64,000 nucleotides of DNA from Actinomadura viridilutea (GTDB taxonomy: Bacteria; Actinomycetota; Actinomycetes; Streptosporangiales; Streptosporangiaceae): contig PVNI01000021.1 of NCBI GenBank assembly GCA_003001795.1, forward strand, positions 1 through 64,000. Direction: 5' to 3'. Within the stretch, counting starts at the first letter, position 1. Each line of letters opens with the position of its first letter. Both the position numbers and the translations under genes were made by a program. The notes beneath the pieces were generated by a model. That model saw only the letters and a list, made by a program, of their open reading frames with translations, had not been told where the DNA came from and did no database searches. This document shows, one piece after another, positions 46,953-55,367 of this stretch.

Positions 46953-49010
46953 ATGGGCGCGATGGCTCCGTTGCGCAGCTACGTCTCGGGGGCCTGGCAG
47001 GCTCCGGGGGACGAGGGCGCGCCGCTGCTGGACGCGGTGACCGGCGAGGAGGTCGCCCGGTTCGCCGCGGCGGCCGACGTCGACCGGGCGGCGGCGCTGG
47101 AGTACGGCCGCCGGGTCGGCGGGCCCGCGCTGCGCGAGCTGACCTTCCACCAGCGGGCCGCGCTGCTCAAGCAGCTCGCCCTGCACCTGCGCGAGCACCG
47201 CGAGGAGCTGTACGCGCTGTCGGCCCGCACCGGGGCCACCCTCGCCGACTCCAAGATCGACGTGGACGGCGGCATCGGCGTGCTGTTCACCTACGCCAGC
47301 AAGGGCAAGCGGGAGCTGCCCAACGACACCGTGTACGTCGACGGGGCCGTGGAGCCGCTCAGCAAGAACGGCACGTTCGTCGGCCAGCACGTGTGCACGC
47401 CGCTGCGCGGCGTCGCCGTCCAGATCAACGCGTTCAACTTCCCCGTCTGGGGGCCGCTGGAGAAGTTCGCGCCGGCGTTCCTGGCGGGCATGCCGAGCCT
47501 GATCAAGCCCGCGCCGCAGACGGCCTACCTCACCGCCCGGCTGGTCGAGCTGATCGTCGAGTCGCGGATCCTGCCGGAGGGCGCCCTGCAGCTGCTGTGC
47601 GGGGAGCCCGGCGACCTGCTCGACCACCTCACCGAGCAGGACCTGGTGGCGTTCACCGGGTCGGCGGCGACGGCGCGGCTGCTGCGCACCCACCCGGTGA
47701 TCGTCGAGCGGGCGGTGCGGTTCAACGCCGAGGCCGACTCGCTGAACTGCTCGATCCTCGGCCCCGACGCCGAGCCCGGCACCGCCGAGTTCGACCTGTA
47801 CGTCAAGCAGCTGGTCGCCGAGATGACGGTGAAGGCGGGGCAGAAGTGCACCGCGATCCGCCGCGCGCTGGTGCCCGCCGACCGGATCGACGCGGTCGCC
47901 GAGGCGGTCCGCGAGCGGCTCGCCCGCGTGAAGATCGGCAACCCGGCCAACCCCGAGGTGCGGATGGGCGCGCTGGCCACCCTGGACCAGCGCGAGGAGG
48001 TCCGGCGGGGCCTGAAGGCGCTGACGGACGCGGCCGGCATCGTGTTCGGCGACCCGCGGCGCGTCGAGGTGATCGACGCCGACCCGGAGCGCGGCGCGTT
48101 CCTGTCGCCGGTGCTGCTGCGCGCCGACGACCCCGAGCGGCCCGAGCCGCACGAGGTGGAGGCGTTCGGCCCGGTCAGCACGCTGCTGCCGTACCGGGAC
48201 GCCGACCACGCCGTGGCGCTGGCGGACCGCGGCCGCGGCAGCCTCGCCGGGTCGGTGGTGAGCGCCGACCCCGAGTTCGTCCGGCGCGTGGTGCTGGGCG
48301 CGGCGTCCTCGCACGGCCGGCTGCTGGTGTTGAACGCCGAGGACGCCAAGGAGTCCACCGGGCACGGGTCCCCGCTGCCGATGCTGGTGCACGGCGGGCC
48401 GGGCCGCGCCGGCGGCGGCGAGGAGATGGGCGGCATCCGCGGCGTCCTGCACCACATGCAGCGCACGGCCGTGCAGGCCGACCCGGCCATGCTCAGCGCC
48501 GTCACGGGGCGGTGGGTGGACGGCGCGCCGCGCAACACCGAGGACGTCCACCCGTTCCGCAAGTACCTGGAGGAGCTGCGCGTCGGCGACACGGTCGTGG
48601 CCGGGCCGCGCACGGTGACGCTTGAGGACATCGAGCACTTCGCCGAGTTCACCGGGGACACGTTCTACGCCCACATGGACGAGGAGGCCGCGAAGGCCAA
48701 CCCGTTCTTCGGCGGGCGGGTCGCGCACGGCTACCTGGTGGTGTCGTTCGCGGCGGGCCTGTTCGTCTCCCCCGAGCCCGGCCCGGTGCTGGCCAACTAC
48801 GGCCTGGAGAACCTGCGGTTCCTGGCGCCGACGTTCCCCGGCGACGAGCTGACCGTGAAGCTGACCGCCAAGCAGATCACGCCGCGGGAGGGCGCCGACT
48901 ACGGCGAGGTCCGCTGGGACACCGAGGTGACCCGGCAGGACGGCGTCACGGTCGCCAAGTACGACGTGCTGACCCTGGTGGCCAAGCGGCCCGCCGGGAA
49001 GGAGTCCTGA
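46953..49010 (+). CDS. paaZ: Phenylacetate pathway PaaZ: oxepin-CoA hydrolase / 3-oxo-5,6-dehydrosuberyl-CoA semialdehyde dehydrogenase
   Basis: A two-domain enzyme that opens the ring of oxepin-CoA and oxidises the aldehyde. It has 685 residues. The N-terminal aldehyde dehydrogenase (about 1-520) has the catalytic Glu in RFNAEADSLNCS (about 261) and Cys in AGQKCTAIRRA (about 297). The C-terminal MaoC-like hydratase has FAEFTGDTFYAHMDEEAA with the active Asp and His, then GGRVAHGYLVVSF. The frame is open far upstream, but GAGGAGG before ATG 46953 decides the start. The stop overlaps paaA (TGATG). Confidence 0.95.
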   Translation: MGAMAPLRSYVSGAWQAPGDEGAPLLDAVTGEEVARFAAAADVDRAAALEYGRRVGGPALRELTFHQRAALLKQLALHLREHREELYALSARTGATLADSKIDVDGGIGVLFTYASKGKRELPNDTVYVDGAVEPLSKNGTFVGQHVCTPLRGVAVQINAFNFPVWGPLEKFAPAFLAGMPSLIKPAPQTAYLTARLVELIVESRILPEGALQLLCGEPGDLLDHLTEQDLVAFTGSAATARLLRTHPVIVERAVRFNAEADSLNCSILGPDAEPGTAEFDLYVKQLVAEMTVKAGQKCTAIRRALVPADRIDAVAEAVRERLARVKIGNPANPEVRMGALATLDQREEVRRGLKALTDAAGIVFGDPRRVEVIDADPERGAFLSPVLLRADDPERPEPHEVEAFGPVSTLLPYRDADHAVALADRGRGSLAGSVVSADPEFVRRVVLGAASSHGRLLVLNAEDAKESTGHGSPLPMLVHGGPGRAGGGEEMGGIRGVLHHMQRTAVQADPAMLSAVTGRWVDGAPRNTEDVHPFRKYLEELRVGDTVVAGPRTVTLEDIEHFAEFTGDTFYAHMDEEAAKANPFFGGRVAHGYLVVSFAAGLFVSPEPGPVLANYGLENLRFLAPTFPGDELTVKLTAKQITPREGADYGEVRWDTEVTRQDGVTVAKYDVLTLVAKRPAGKES

Positions 49011-49957
49011 TGGCCGAGCAGAACGCGCTGGCGGAGCACTTCGAGCGGACGATCGAACGCGACCAGCGGATCGAGCCGCGCGACTGGATGCCGGACGCCT
49101 ACCGGAAGACGGTGCTGCGGCAGGTCGCCCAGCACGCCCACTCGGAGATCATCGGCATGCAGCCGGAGGGCGCGTGGATCACCCGGGCGCCGTCGCTGCG
49201 GCGCAAGGCGATCCTGCTGGCCAAGGTGCAGGACGAGGCCGGGCACGGCCTGTACCTGTACGCGGCGGCCGAGACCCTCGGCGGCGACCGGATGGAGCTG
49301 ACCGAGCGGCTCATCGCCGGCGCGCAGAAGTACTCGTCGATCTTCAACTATCCGACGCTGACGTTCGCGGACGTGGGCGTCATCGGGTGGCTGGTGGACG
49401 GCGCCGCGATCTGCAACCAGGTGCCGCTGTGCCGCAGCTCCTACGGCCCGTACGCGCGGGCGATGATCCGCATCTGCAAGGAGGAGTCGTTCCACCAGCG
49501 GCAGGGCTACGAGCTGCTGATGACGATGATGCGCGGCACCGACGCGCAGCGGGAGATGGTGCAGGACGCGGTGAACCGCTGGTGGTGGCCGTCGCTGATG
49601 ATGTTCGGGCCGCCGGACGCCGAGTCCACGCACACCGCCCAGTCCATGGCCTGGAAGATCAAGCGGCACACCAACGACGAGCTGCGGCAGCGGTTCGTCG
49701 ACATGACGGTGCCGCAGGCCGAGGCGCTCGGCGTCACCCTGCCCGACCCCGACCTGCGCTGGAACCCCGAGCGCGGCCACTACGACTTCGGCGAGGTGGA
49801 CTGGGACGAGTTCCGGCGAGTGATCAGCGGTGACGGCCCGTGCAACGCCGAGCGGATCGCGGTGCGGCGGGCCGCGCACGAGGAGGGCGCCTGGGTGCGC
49901 GAGGCGGCCGCGGCGCACGCGGCCAAGCGGGCGCGGCGCGCGAAGGAGGCGGCATGA
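49010..49957 (+). CDS. paaA: 1,2-phenylacetyl-CoA epoxidase catalytic subunit
   Basis: PaaA is the di-iron subunit that epoxidises the ring of phenylacetyl-CoA. The 315 residues contain the ferritin-like ligand set in QVAQHAHSEIIGMQPEG, LLAKVQDEAGHGLYLYAAAE (ExxH) and RICKEESFHQRQGYELL (ExxH). The N-terminal region EPRDWMPDAYRKTV is typical. It starts on the paaZ stop and overlaps paaB by four bases. Confidence 0.97.
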   Translation: MAEQNALAEHFERTIERDQRIEPRDWMPDAYRKTVLRQVAQHAHSEIIGMQPEGAWITRAPSLRRKAILLAKVQDEAGHGLYLYAAAETLGGDRMELTERLIAGAQKYSSIFNYPTLTFADVGVIGWLVDGAAICNQVPLCRSSYGPYARAMIRICKEESFHQRQGYELLMTMMRGTDAQREMVQDAVNRWWWPSLMMFGPPDAESTHTAQSMAWKIKRHTNDELRQRFVDMTVPQAEALGVTLPDPDLRWNPERGHYDFGEVDWDEFRRVISGDGPCNAERIAVRRAAHEEGAWVREAAAAHAAKRARRAKEAA

Positions 49958-50262
49958 GCGAGGAGCAGCACGGCACGGTGCGGGCGCAGTGGCCCCTGTA
50001 CGAGGTGTTCGTCCGCGGCAAGCGCGGCCTGAACCACGTGCACGTCGGGTCGGTGCGCGCGCCCGACCCGGAGATGGCGCTGCGCAACGCCCGCGACCTG
50101 TACACGCGCCGCAACGAGGGCGTGAGCATCTGGGTGGTGGAGGCGAGGCACATCACCGCGTCCAGCCCGGACGAGAAGGACCCGTTCTTCGCGCCCAGCG
50201 GCGACAAGGTCTACCGACACCCGACGTTCTACGACATCCCCGAGAACGTCCCGCACATGTGA
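49954..50262 (+). CDS. paaB: 1,2-phenylacetyl-CoA epoxidase subunit B
   Basis: 102 residues. The family core is WPLYEVFVRGKRGLNHVHVG then SVRAPDPEMALRNARDLYTR and EGVSIWVVEARHITAS. PaaB bridges PaaA-PaaC complexes and is not catalytic. ATG 49954 has AAGGAGG upstream and overlaps the paaA stop. Confidence 0.96.
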   Translation: MSEEQHGTVRAQWPLYEVFVRGKRGLNHVHVGSVRAPDPEMALRNARDLYTRRNEGVSIWVVEARHITASSPDEKDPFFAPSGDKVYRHPTFYDIPENVPHM

Positions 50263-51215
50263 GCGTCGCCATGGCGCCCCAGAACGACACGCCGCCCCGG
50301 AGCGACATGCAGTCTCAGACCGACACGCAGCCCGACGCCTCCGACAACGCGCTGGTCGCGCTCAGCGAGGAGCACGACGAGCACGTCCGCTGGGCGTTCG
50401 GCACCGGCTTCCACGACCCCATGGCCGGCGTCGACACCGCCCTGCCGGACGGCGTCGACGGGAACGCCCTGGCCGCCTACTGCCTCATGCTCGGCGACGA
50501 CGCGCTGATCATGTCGCATCGGCTGCAGGAGTGGTGCGCGCACGCCCCCGAGCTGGAGGAGGAGGTCGCGCTCGCCAACATCGCGCTCGACCTGCTCGGG
50601 CAGGCGCGGCTCTTCCTGACCCGCGCCGGGCAGGCCGACGGCACCGGCCGCAGCGAAGACGACCTGGCGTTCTTCCGGGACGCCGGGGAGTTCCGCAACG
50701 TCCGGCTGGTCGAGGCTCCCCGCGGCGACTTCGCGTTCGCCATCGCCCGCCTGCTGGTGTTCTCCACGTGGCGGCTGGCGCTGCTGGATCGGCTCACCGC
50801 GTCCCGCGACCCGGTGCTCGCCGCGATCGCCGCCAAGGGCGTCAAGGAGGTCGCCTACCACCGCGACCACGCCGCCCTGTGGACGGTCCGGCTCGGCGAC
50901 GGCACCGACGAGTCGCACCGGCGCATGCGGCGCGCCCTCGACGACGTCTGGCCGTACACCGAGGAGCTGTTCACCGCGCACGACATCGAACGCCGCATGG
51001 CCGAGGAGGGGGTCGGCGTCGACCCGTCCACGCTGCGCGCCGAGTTCGACGCGGTGATCGGCGAGGTGCTGGCGGAGGCCACCCTCCCCCGCCCCGACGC
51101 GGACGCGCGGCCCGGTGTCGGCGGCGGTCGCGACGGCGTCCACTCCGAGGAGCTCGACGCCCTGCTCGCCGAGATGCAGAGCGTCGCCCGCGCGCACCCG
51201 GGGGCGACATGGTGA
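50259..51215 (+). CDS. paaC: 1,2-phenylacetyl-CoA epoxidase structural subunit
   Basis: 318 residues. A ferritin-like partner of PaaA without full iron ligands. It has LMLGDDALIMSHRLQEWCAH, ANIALDLLGQARLFLTRAG and KGVKEVAYHRDHAALWTVRL. The first 30 residues are polar and variable. GTG 50259 overlaps the paaB stop (GTGA); ATG 50271 is the alternative. It overlaps paaD. Confidence 0.94.
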   Translation: MSVAMAPQNDTPPRSDMQSQTDTQPDASDNALVALSEEHDEHVRWAFGTGFHDPMAGVDTALPDGVDGNALAAYCLMLGDDALIMSHRLQEWCAHAPELEEEVALANIALDLLGQARLFLTRAGQADGTGRSEDDLAFFRDAGEFRNVRLVEAPRGDFAFAIARLLVFSTWRLALLDRLTASRDPVLAAIAAKGVKEVAYHRDHAALWTVRLGDGTDESHRRMRRALDDVWPYTEELFTAHDIERRMAEEGVGVDPSTLRAEFDAVIGEVLAEATLPRPDADARPGVGGGRDGVHSEELDALLAEMQSVARAHPGATW

Positions 51216-51712
51216 CGGTCGCCGACGCCCGCGCGGTCGCCGAGACGGTGACCGACCCGGAGCTGCCCATGCTGACGCTGGGCGAGCTGGGCGTGCTGCG
51301 CGACGTGCAGGCCGAACCGTCCGGCCGGGTGGTGGTGACGATCACCCCCACGTACACCGGCTGCCCGGCCCTGCAGACCATGCGCGACGACCTGCGCGCC
51401 CGACTCACCGAGGCGGGCTTCGCGCCGGTGGAGGTCCGCACGGTGCTGACCCCGCCGTGGACGAGCGACTGGATCAGCGAGTCCGGGCGGCGCAAGCTCG
51501 CCGCCGCCGGGATCGCGCCGCCCGGGCCGGCGCCCCGCCGCGGCTCCGGGCCGATCCCGCTCGCGCTCGGCCCGACCCGGACGGCGGTGCGCTGCCCCCG
51601 CTGCGGCTCCCCGGACACCGAGGAGCTGTCCCGGTTCGGCCCCACCGCCTGCAAGGCGCTGCTGCGCTGCCGCTCCTGCCGCGAACCGTTCGAGCATTTC
51701 AAGGAGATCTGA
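51209..51712 (+). CDS. paaD: Phenylacetate degradation protein PaaD (DUF59/MIP18-type)
   Basis: 167 residues. The MIP18/DUF59 domain has VTDPELPMLTLGELGVLRDV and TPTYTGCPALQTMRDDL. The C-terminal zinc-ribbon-like Cys set is CPRCGSPDTE then CRSCREPF. PaaD is thought to assist metal-cluster assembly on the epoxidase. ATG 51209 overlaps the paaC stop; GTG 51212 is also possible. Confidence 0.94.
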   Translation: MVTVADARAVAETVTDPELPMLTLGELGVLRDVQAEPSGRVVVTITPTYTGCPALQTMRDDLRARLTEAGFAPVEVRTVLTPPWTSDWISESGRRKLAAAGIAPPGPAPRRGSGPIPLALGPTRTAVRCPRCGSPDTEELSRFGPTACKALLRCRSCREPFEHFKEI

Positions 51713-51715
51713 GCC

Positions 51716-52822
51716 GTGACCGCGCTCGACACCGCGCCCGCCCCCGCATCGCGCCGCCGCCGCGCCGCCTTCCACCTCCTGCGCGTCTCCGAGGTGGAGC
51801 GGCTGTGCCGGGACGCGGTCGCGATCTCCTTCGAGGTGCCGGACGACCTGGCCGAGGACTACGCGTTCCGCCCCGGGCAGTTCCTCACCGTCCGCCGCGT
51901 CGTCGACGGACGCGAGGAGCGGCGCTCGTACTCGATCTGCGCCCCGGAGGGGGCCCCGCCGCGCATCGGCGTCCGCGAGATCCCCGGGGGAGCCGTGTCC
52001 TCGTGGCTGGTCCACAAGGTGCGGCCCGGCGACATGGTGGAGGTGCTGCCGCCGTCCGGCACGTTCACGCCCGACCTGGGGCGGCCCGCGCACCACGCGC
52101 TCATCGCCGCCGGTTCGGGCATCACGCCGGTGCTGTCGATCGCCGCGTCCGCGCTGCGCGACCCCGCGTCCCGGGTGTCCCTGCTGTACGGCAACCGCAG
52201 CAGCGACACGGTGATGTTCGCCGACGAGCTCGCCGACCTGAAGGACGCCTATCCCGACCGGTTCGAGCTCGTGCACGTGCTGTCGCGGGAGCCGCGCGAG
52301 GCGGAGCTGTTCAGCGGCCGGCTGGACGCGGACCGGCTGCGCACCCTGCTGCCGATGCTGCTGCCGGTCCGCGACATCGACCACTGGTGGCTGTGCGGCC
52401 CGTTCGGGATGGTCACCGACGCGCGGGAGGTGCTGACGGGCCTCGGCGTGCCGGCCGAGCGGATCCACCAGGAGCTGTTCCACGTGGACGACGTGCCGCC
52501 CGAACCCGTCCGCCGCGACGACCGGCCGGCGGAGACGGACGGGCCCGCCAGCGAGGTCACGATCGTCCTCGACGGCCGCGCCACCACCGTCACGCAGCCG
52601 CGGGACGTGCCGGTGCTGGACGCCGCCCAGCGCGTCCGCCCGGACCTGCCGTTCGCGTGCAAGGGCGGCGTGTGCGGCACCTGCCGCGCCCGCGTCGTCT
52701 CCGGGCGGGCCGAGATGCGCCGCAACTTCGCCCTCGAACCCTCCGAGGTCGACGCGGGGTTCGTCCTGACCTGCCAGGCCACCCCCGCCACCGACCGCCT
52801 GGAACTCGACTTCGACGCCTGA
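51716..52822 (+). CDS. paaE: 1,2-phenylacetyl-CoA epoxidase reductase subunit
   Basis: 368 residues. PaaE passes electrons from NAD(P)H to the epoxidase. The FAD domain is seen in FRPGQFLTVRRVVDGREERR then SYSI and the NADP domain in AAGSGITPVLSIAAS. The C-terminal plant-type [2Fe-2S] loop is CKGGVCGTCRARVVSG, with a fourth Cys at FVLTCQATP. It starts three bases after paaD and is followed by a strong terminator, so the operon is paaZABCDE. Confidence 0.95.
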   Translation: MTALDTAPAPASRRRRAAFHLLRVSEVERLCRDAVAISFEVPDDLAEDYAFRPGQFLTVRRVVDGREERRSYSICAPEGAPPRIGVREIPGGAVSSWLVHKVRPGDMVEVLPPSGTFTPDLGRPAHHALIAAGSGITPVLSIAASALRDPASRVSLLYGNRSSDTVMFADELADLKDAYPDRFELVHVLSREPREAELFSGRLDADRLRTLLPMLLPVRDIDHWWLCGPFGMVTDAREVLTGLGVPAERIHQELFHVDDVPPEPVRRDDRPAETDGPASEVTIVLDGRATTVTQPRDVPVLDAAQRVRPDLPFACKGGVCGTCRARVVSGRAEMRRNFALEPSEVDAGFVLTCQATPATDRLELDFDA

Positions 52823-52830
52823 CCCGTCCC

Positions 52831-52873
52831 GACGGCGCAGCCCTCCCATCCTGCCCGGGAAGGCTGCGCCGTC
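52831..52873 (+). terminator. Terminator of the paa operon
   Basis: gacggcgcagcc (52831-52842) pairs perfectly with ggctgcgccgtc (52862-52873), eight bases after the paaE stop. Confidence 0.85.
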
Positions 52874-53231
52874 CGCCTGAGCTCCCGGCCCGGCCGTCGC
52901 CACCCTCGGCCGGGTCGGGAAACACCGAGCCCCGGGGCCGCGCCACCCGGGGCTACGTGTTCTGTTCGGACAGCGGTCACGCGGCTGCCCGGTGAAAGGT
53001 CACCGAGTGCGGTGTGCGCGCTTGGAGATGTGCGGCCAGGCCGCGAGCGCGGCCTCTACGCCGGCCTGGAACGCGGCCTGGCGGAGCGCGCCGCCATGTC
53101 CGTGCCCGTCACACCGCAGATGCTCGACTGAGACGTCGGTCCGCACGGACCTGCGCCCCCCGGCCCCGCGCCCCTCGGCGCGTTCGAGGCGACGCCGCAG
53201 GTCGTCGCGCGGGGCCTGGTCGCGGGCGAGG
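52874..53231. other. Convergent gap with a second hairpin
   Basis: A 9-bp hairpin, agccccggg (52928-52936) with cccggggct (52946-52954), could stop the leftward transcript from 54473. No gene is supported in the remaining 270 bases. Confidence 0.5.
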
Positions 53232-54473
53232 TCAGACGCGGCCGAGGCCGCCCAGCTGTTCCCTGAGGGTGGGCTTGAGCTGCTTGAGGCACAGGATCGG
53301 CAGGTACGCGCCCTTCGCCTCCATGTACTTGTCCGAGCCGGACGGGCAGTCCCGCTGGGTGCGGACCCGGCCGGTGACCTTGGCGACCGCGTCGTCGGTG
53401 CCGCAGTCGGCCTTGTCCGGCCCGTTGACGCCGAACGTCGGGTCCTTGATGCAGTCGCCCGGGCCGAGCACCTTGCCGCCCGCGCCCAGGCACAGGACGG
53501 GCCGGGCGGACGTGCCGGAGATCTTGGCGGTCTCCATGGTCCGCGGCACGGGGCACTGCGACTGGTCCGCCACCCGCGCGATGATCTTGCCGTACCAGTT
53601 CGCCGACGTGCACGGCACCTCGCGGTTGAAGGCGATGGAGTCGCTGATGCAGTCGCCCGCGGCGATCATCCCGCCGCCCGCGCCGGGGTCGCCGGGATGC
53701 GGGCCGTTGAGGTTGCGGACGCAGACGTCCCAGTAGCGGGTGTCGTCGCTCGCCACCCGAACGCGCGCGCCGCCGTCGGTCTCGTCGGGGCACCCGTCGG
53801 TGGAGAAGGTGAACCCGCCGATGGAGGCGCCCTCGCTGCTGCGCAGAATCTTCAGGACCCTGCCCTTGGCCTGCGCGGACTTGCAGCCGACCCGCAGCGC
53901 GGAGGGCACCCTCTGCATGAAGGTGGACCTGGTGTCCAGGTCCAGGCGCTTGTCGATGCACTGCCCGGCGGCGAGCGGACCGTCCGGTTCGTCGCCGCCG
54001 CCGGCGACGACCACGACGGCGGCGACCACCAGCAGGACGGCGGCCACGGCGCCCCCGCCCAGCAGCGCGATCAGCCGGCCCGTCTTCCGCGACCCGGCGG
54101 GCGGCGGCTGGACGGGGAAACCGGGCGCCGGCATCGTCGGCATCTGCCCCGGCCCCATGCCTCCGGGGGACGTCGGCGGCACCCCGAAGCCGTGCCCGGG
54201 CGGGCCGGGAGGCGGTGCCGCCTGTCCGGGCTGGGCCGGTTGCTGCGGAGGCCAGGGCTGCGGCGGTTGCCCGGGCGCCCCGGGGCCGCTCGGCGGCTGG
54301 GCGGGCTGAGGCTGCCCGGGGCCGCTCTGCCCGGCGACCGGATTCGTGCCCGGGGGCGGTGGAGGCTGGTTCGGCGCGCCCTGCCCCGGCTGGGCCGGGC
54401 CCGCGGGGTCGGCCCCGGACCCGTGCCCGGAAGGATGACGAGGCTCTTCGGGACGCCCACCCTCGCTGTTCAC
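53232..54473 (-). CDS. Membrane-anchored protein with three Cys-paired extracellular modules (LppU-like)
   Basis: 413 residues. A 130-residue Pro/Gly/Gln-rich cytoplasmic tail precedes one transmembrane helix (RLIALLGGGAVAAVLLVVAA, about 139-160). The outer part has three similar modules beginning AAGQCIDK, AAGDCISD and GPGDCIKD. Each ends near VCVRNL, PVLCLG or PILCLK with further Cys between. Such G(D/Q)C modules are found in actinobacterial LppU-like and septum-associated proteins of unknown role. GTG 54473 is chosen because AAGGGG precedes it; TTG 54488 is in frame. Confidence 0.75.
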   Translation of the reverse strand: MNSEGGRPEEPRHPSGHGSGADPAGPAQPGQGAPNQPPPPPGTNPVAGQSGPGQPQPAQPPSGPGAPGQPPQPWPPQQPAQPGQAAPPPGPPGHGFGVPPTSPGGMGPGQMPTMPAPGFPVQPPPAGSRKTGRLIALLGGGAVAAVLLVVAAVVVVAGGGDEPDGPLAAGQCIDKRLDLDTRSTFMQRVPSALRVGCKSAQAKGRVLKILRSSEGASIGGFTFSTDGCPDETDGGARVRVASDDTRYWDVCVRNLNGPHPGDPGAGGGMIAAGDCISDSIAFNREVPCTSANWYGKIIARVADQSQCPVPRTMETAKISGTSARPVLCLGAGGKVLGPGDCIKDPTFGVNGPDKADCGTDDAVAKVTGRVRTQRDCPSGSDKYMEAKGAYLPILCLKQLKPTLREQLGGLGRV

Positions 54474-54824
54474 AATTCCCCTTCCCAACGGCTCGTGTCG
54501 CAGGGACCGAACGAGCCGACCATACTGCGTGACTCCGACACGACGACTTCACGTCGGCGGCCGCGCGACGTCCCCGCCCCGGACGGGCGGGGCGGTGCGA
54601 CCAGCATTAGGGATTGACGAGCGGTGCGCCCGCGGAGTTGGGGGAGGAAACAGAGAAATCGGAAGCGTCATGGTCGGGCCCCTGGAGCCGGAGCCCCGGC
54701 GGGGCTCGTCCCGATGGGCGACTCTGAGGCGGCCTCGCCGCCCATACGGGAGCACGCGGCCGGATCCGCCGGCGGCCTCGCCCTCGTGGTGGAGTACTCC
54801 ACGAGCCGCGCGTCCGCACGAACC

Positions 54825-55030
54825 TGCGGTTGTCGCGGCGCGCGTCCCCTCCTGGTCCAGCGTTGGGGCAGCGGGTCCTTCCAGAGTCGGCGGGGCAGGT
54901 GCCGCACCTCCCCGCACGCCATGGCGCCGCAGTTGGAGCGGACGCCGCACGTCGACCGCGTATTCGACGGTGGCCGGCACCGAGTCGTCCGGGAGTCGTA
55001 TCGCGGCACCAGGTTGCCGACGTAACAGGT
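54825..55030. repeat. Tandem segment, unit 1
   Basis: It matches unit 2 at an offset of 226-237 bases. Best-conserved blocks are aggtgccgcacctcc, cgccgcacgtcgaccgcgta and accgagtcgtcc, with gagtcgtatcgc and gccgacgtaaca at the end. Differences include a 9-base length change, which keeps phase. Confidence 0.8.
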
Positions 55031-55050
55031 GACGCGGGGCTGCTGACGGA

Positions 55051-55258
55051 TGCGGCCGTCACGGCGCGCGTCCCCGCCCGGCTCAGCGTCGAAGAAGTGG
55101 GTCATGCCGGGAGGGCCGTGCGTCAGGGAGGCCAGGTGCCGCACCTCCCGCCCGCCATGGTGTCGGCGGGCGCCGCACGTCGACCGCGTACTTGATGGTG
55201 GCGGCCACCGAGTCGTCCAGGAGTCGTATCGCAGCAGCAGGTAGCCGACGTAACAAGT
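55051..55258. repeat. Tandem segment, unit 2
   Basis: Second unit of the tandem pair, adjacent to unit 1. On the minus strand both units read CYVGxL..RYDSxTTR then STRSTCG in one frame and AAIRLxDDSVxATxxYAVDV in another. The second looks more protein-like but contains stops between units. Confidence 0.8.
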
Positions 55259-55367
55259 CGCCGAGGCGACGACGGGGACGGTGTTCGGCACCGCCCGGGA
55301 GGGGGACCGGGCGGCTCGGCGCGGGTGAAGGCCGTCGCGCGGACCGAGCCGCCCGGTGCCGTGGGCG

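Larger units (their letters stand above)
54474..55367. other. Gap with a tandemly duplicated segment
   Basis: About 890 bases without a recognised gene. It contains the two repeat units listed next. One leftward frame is open across both (55291 to 54668) starting GTG as MPNTVPVVASATCYVGY. Codon bias does not settle which frame, if any, is coded. Confidence 0.5.
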
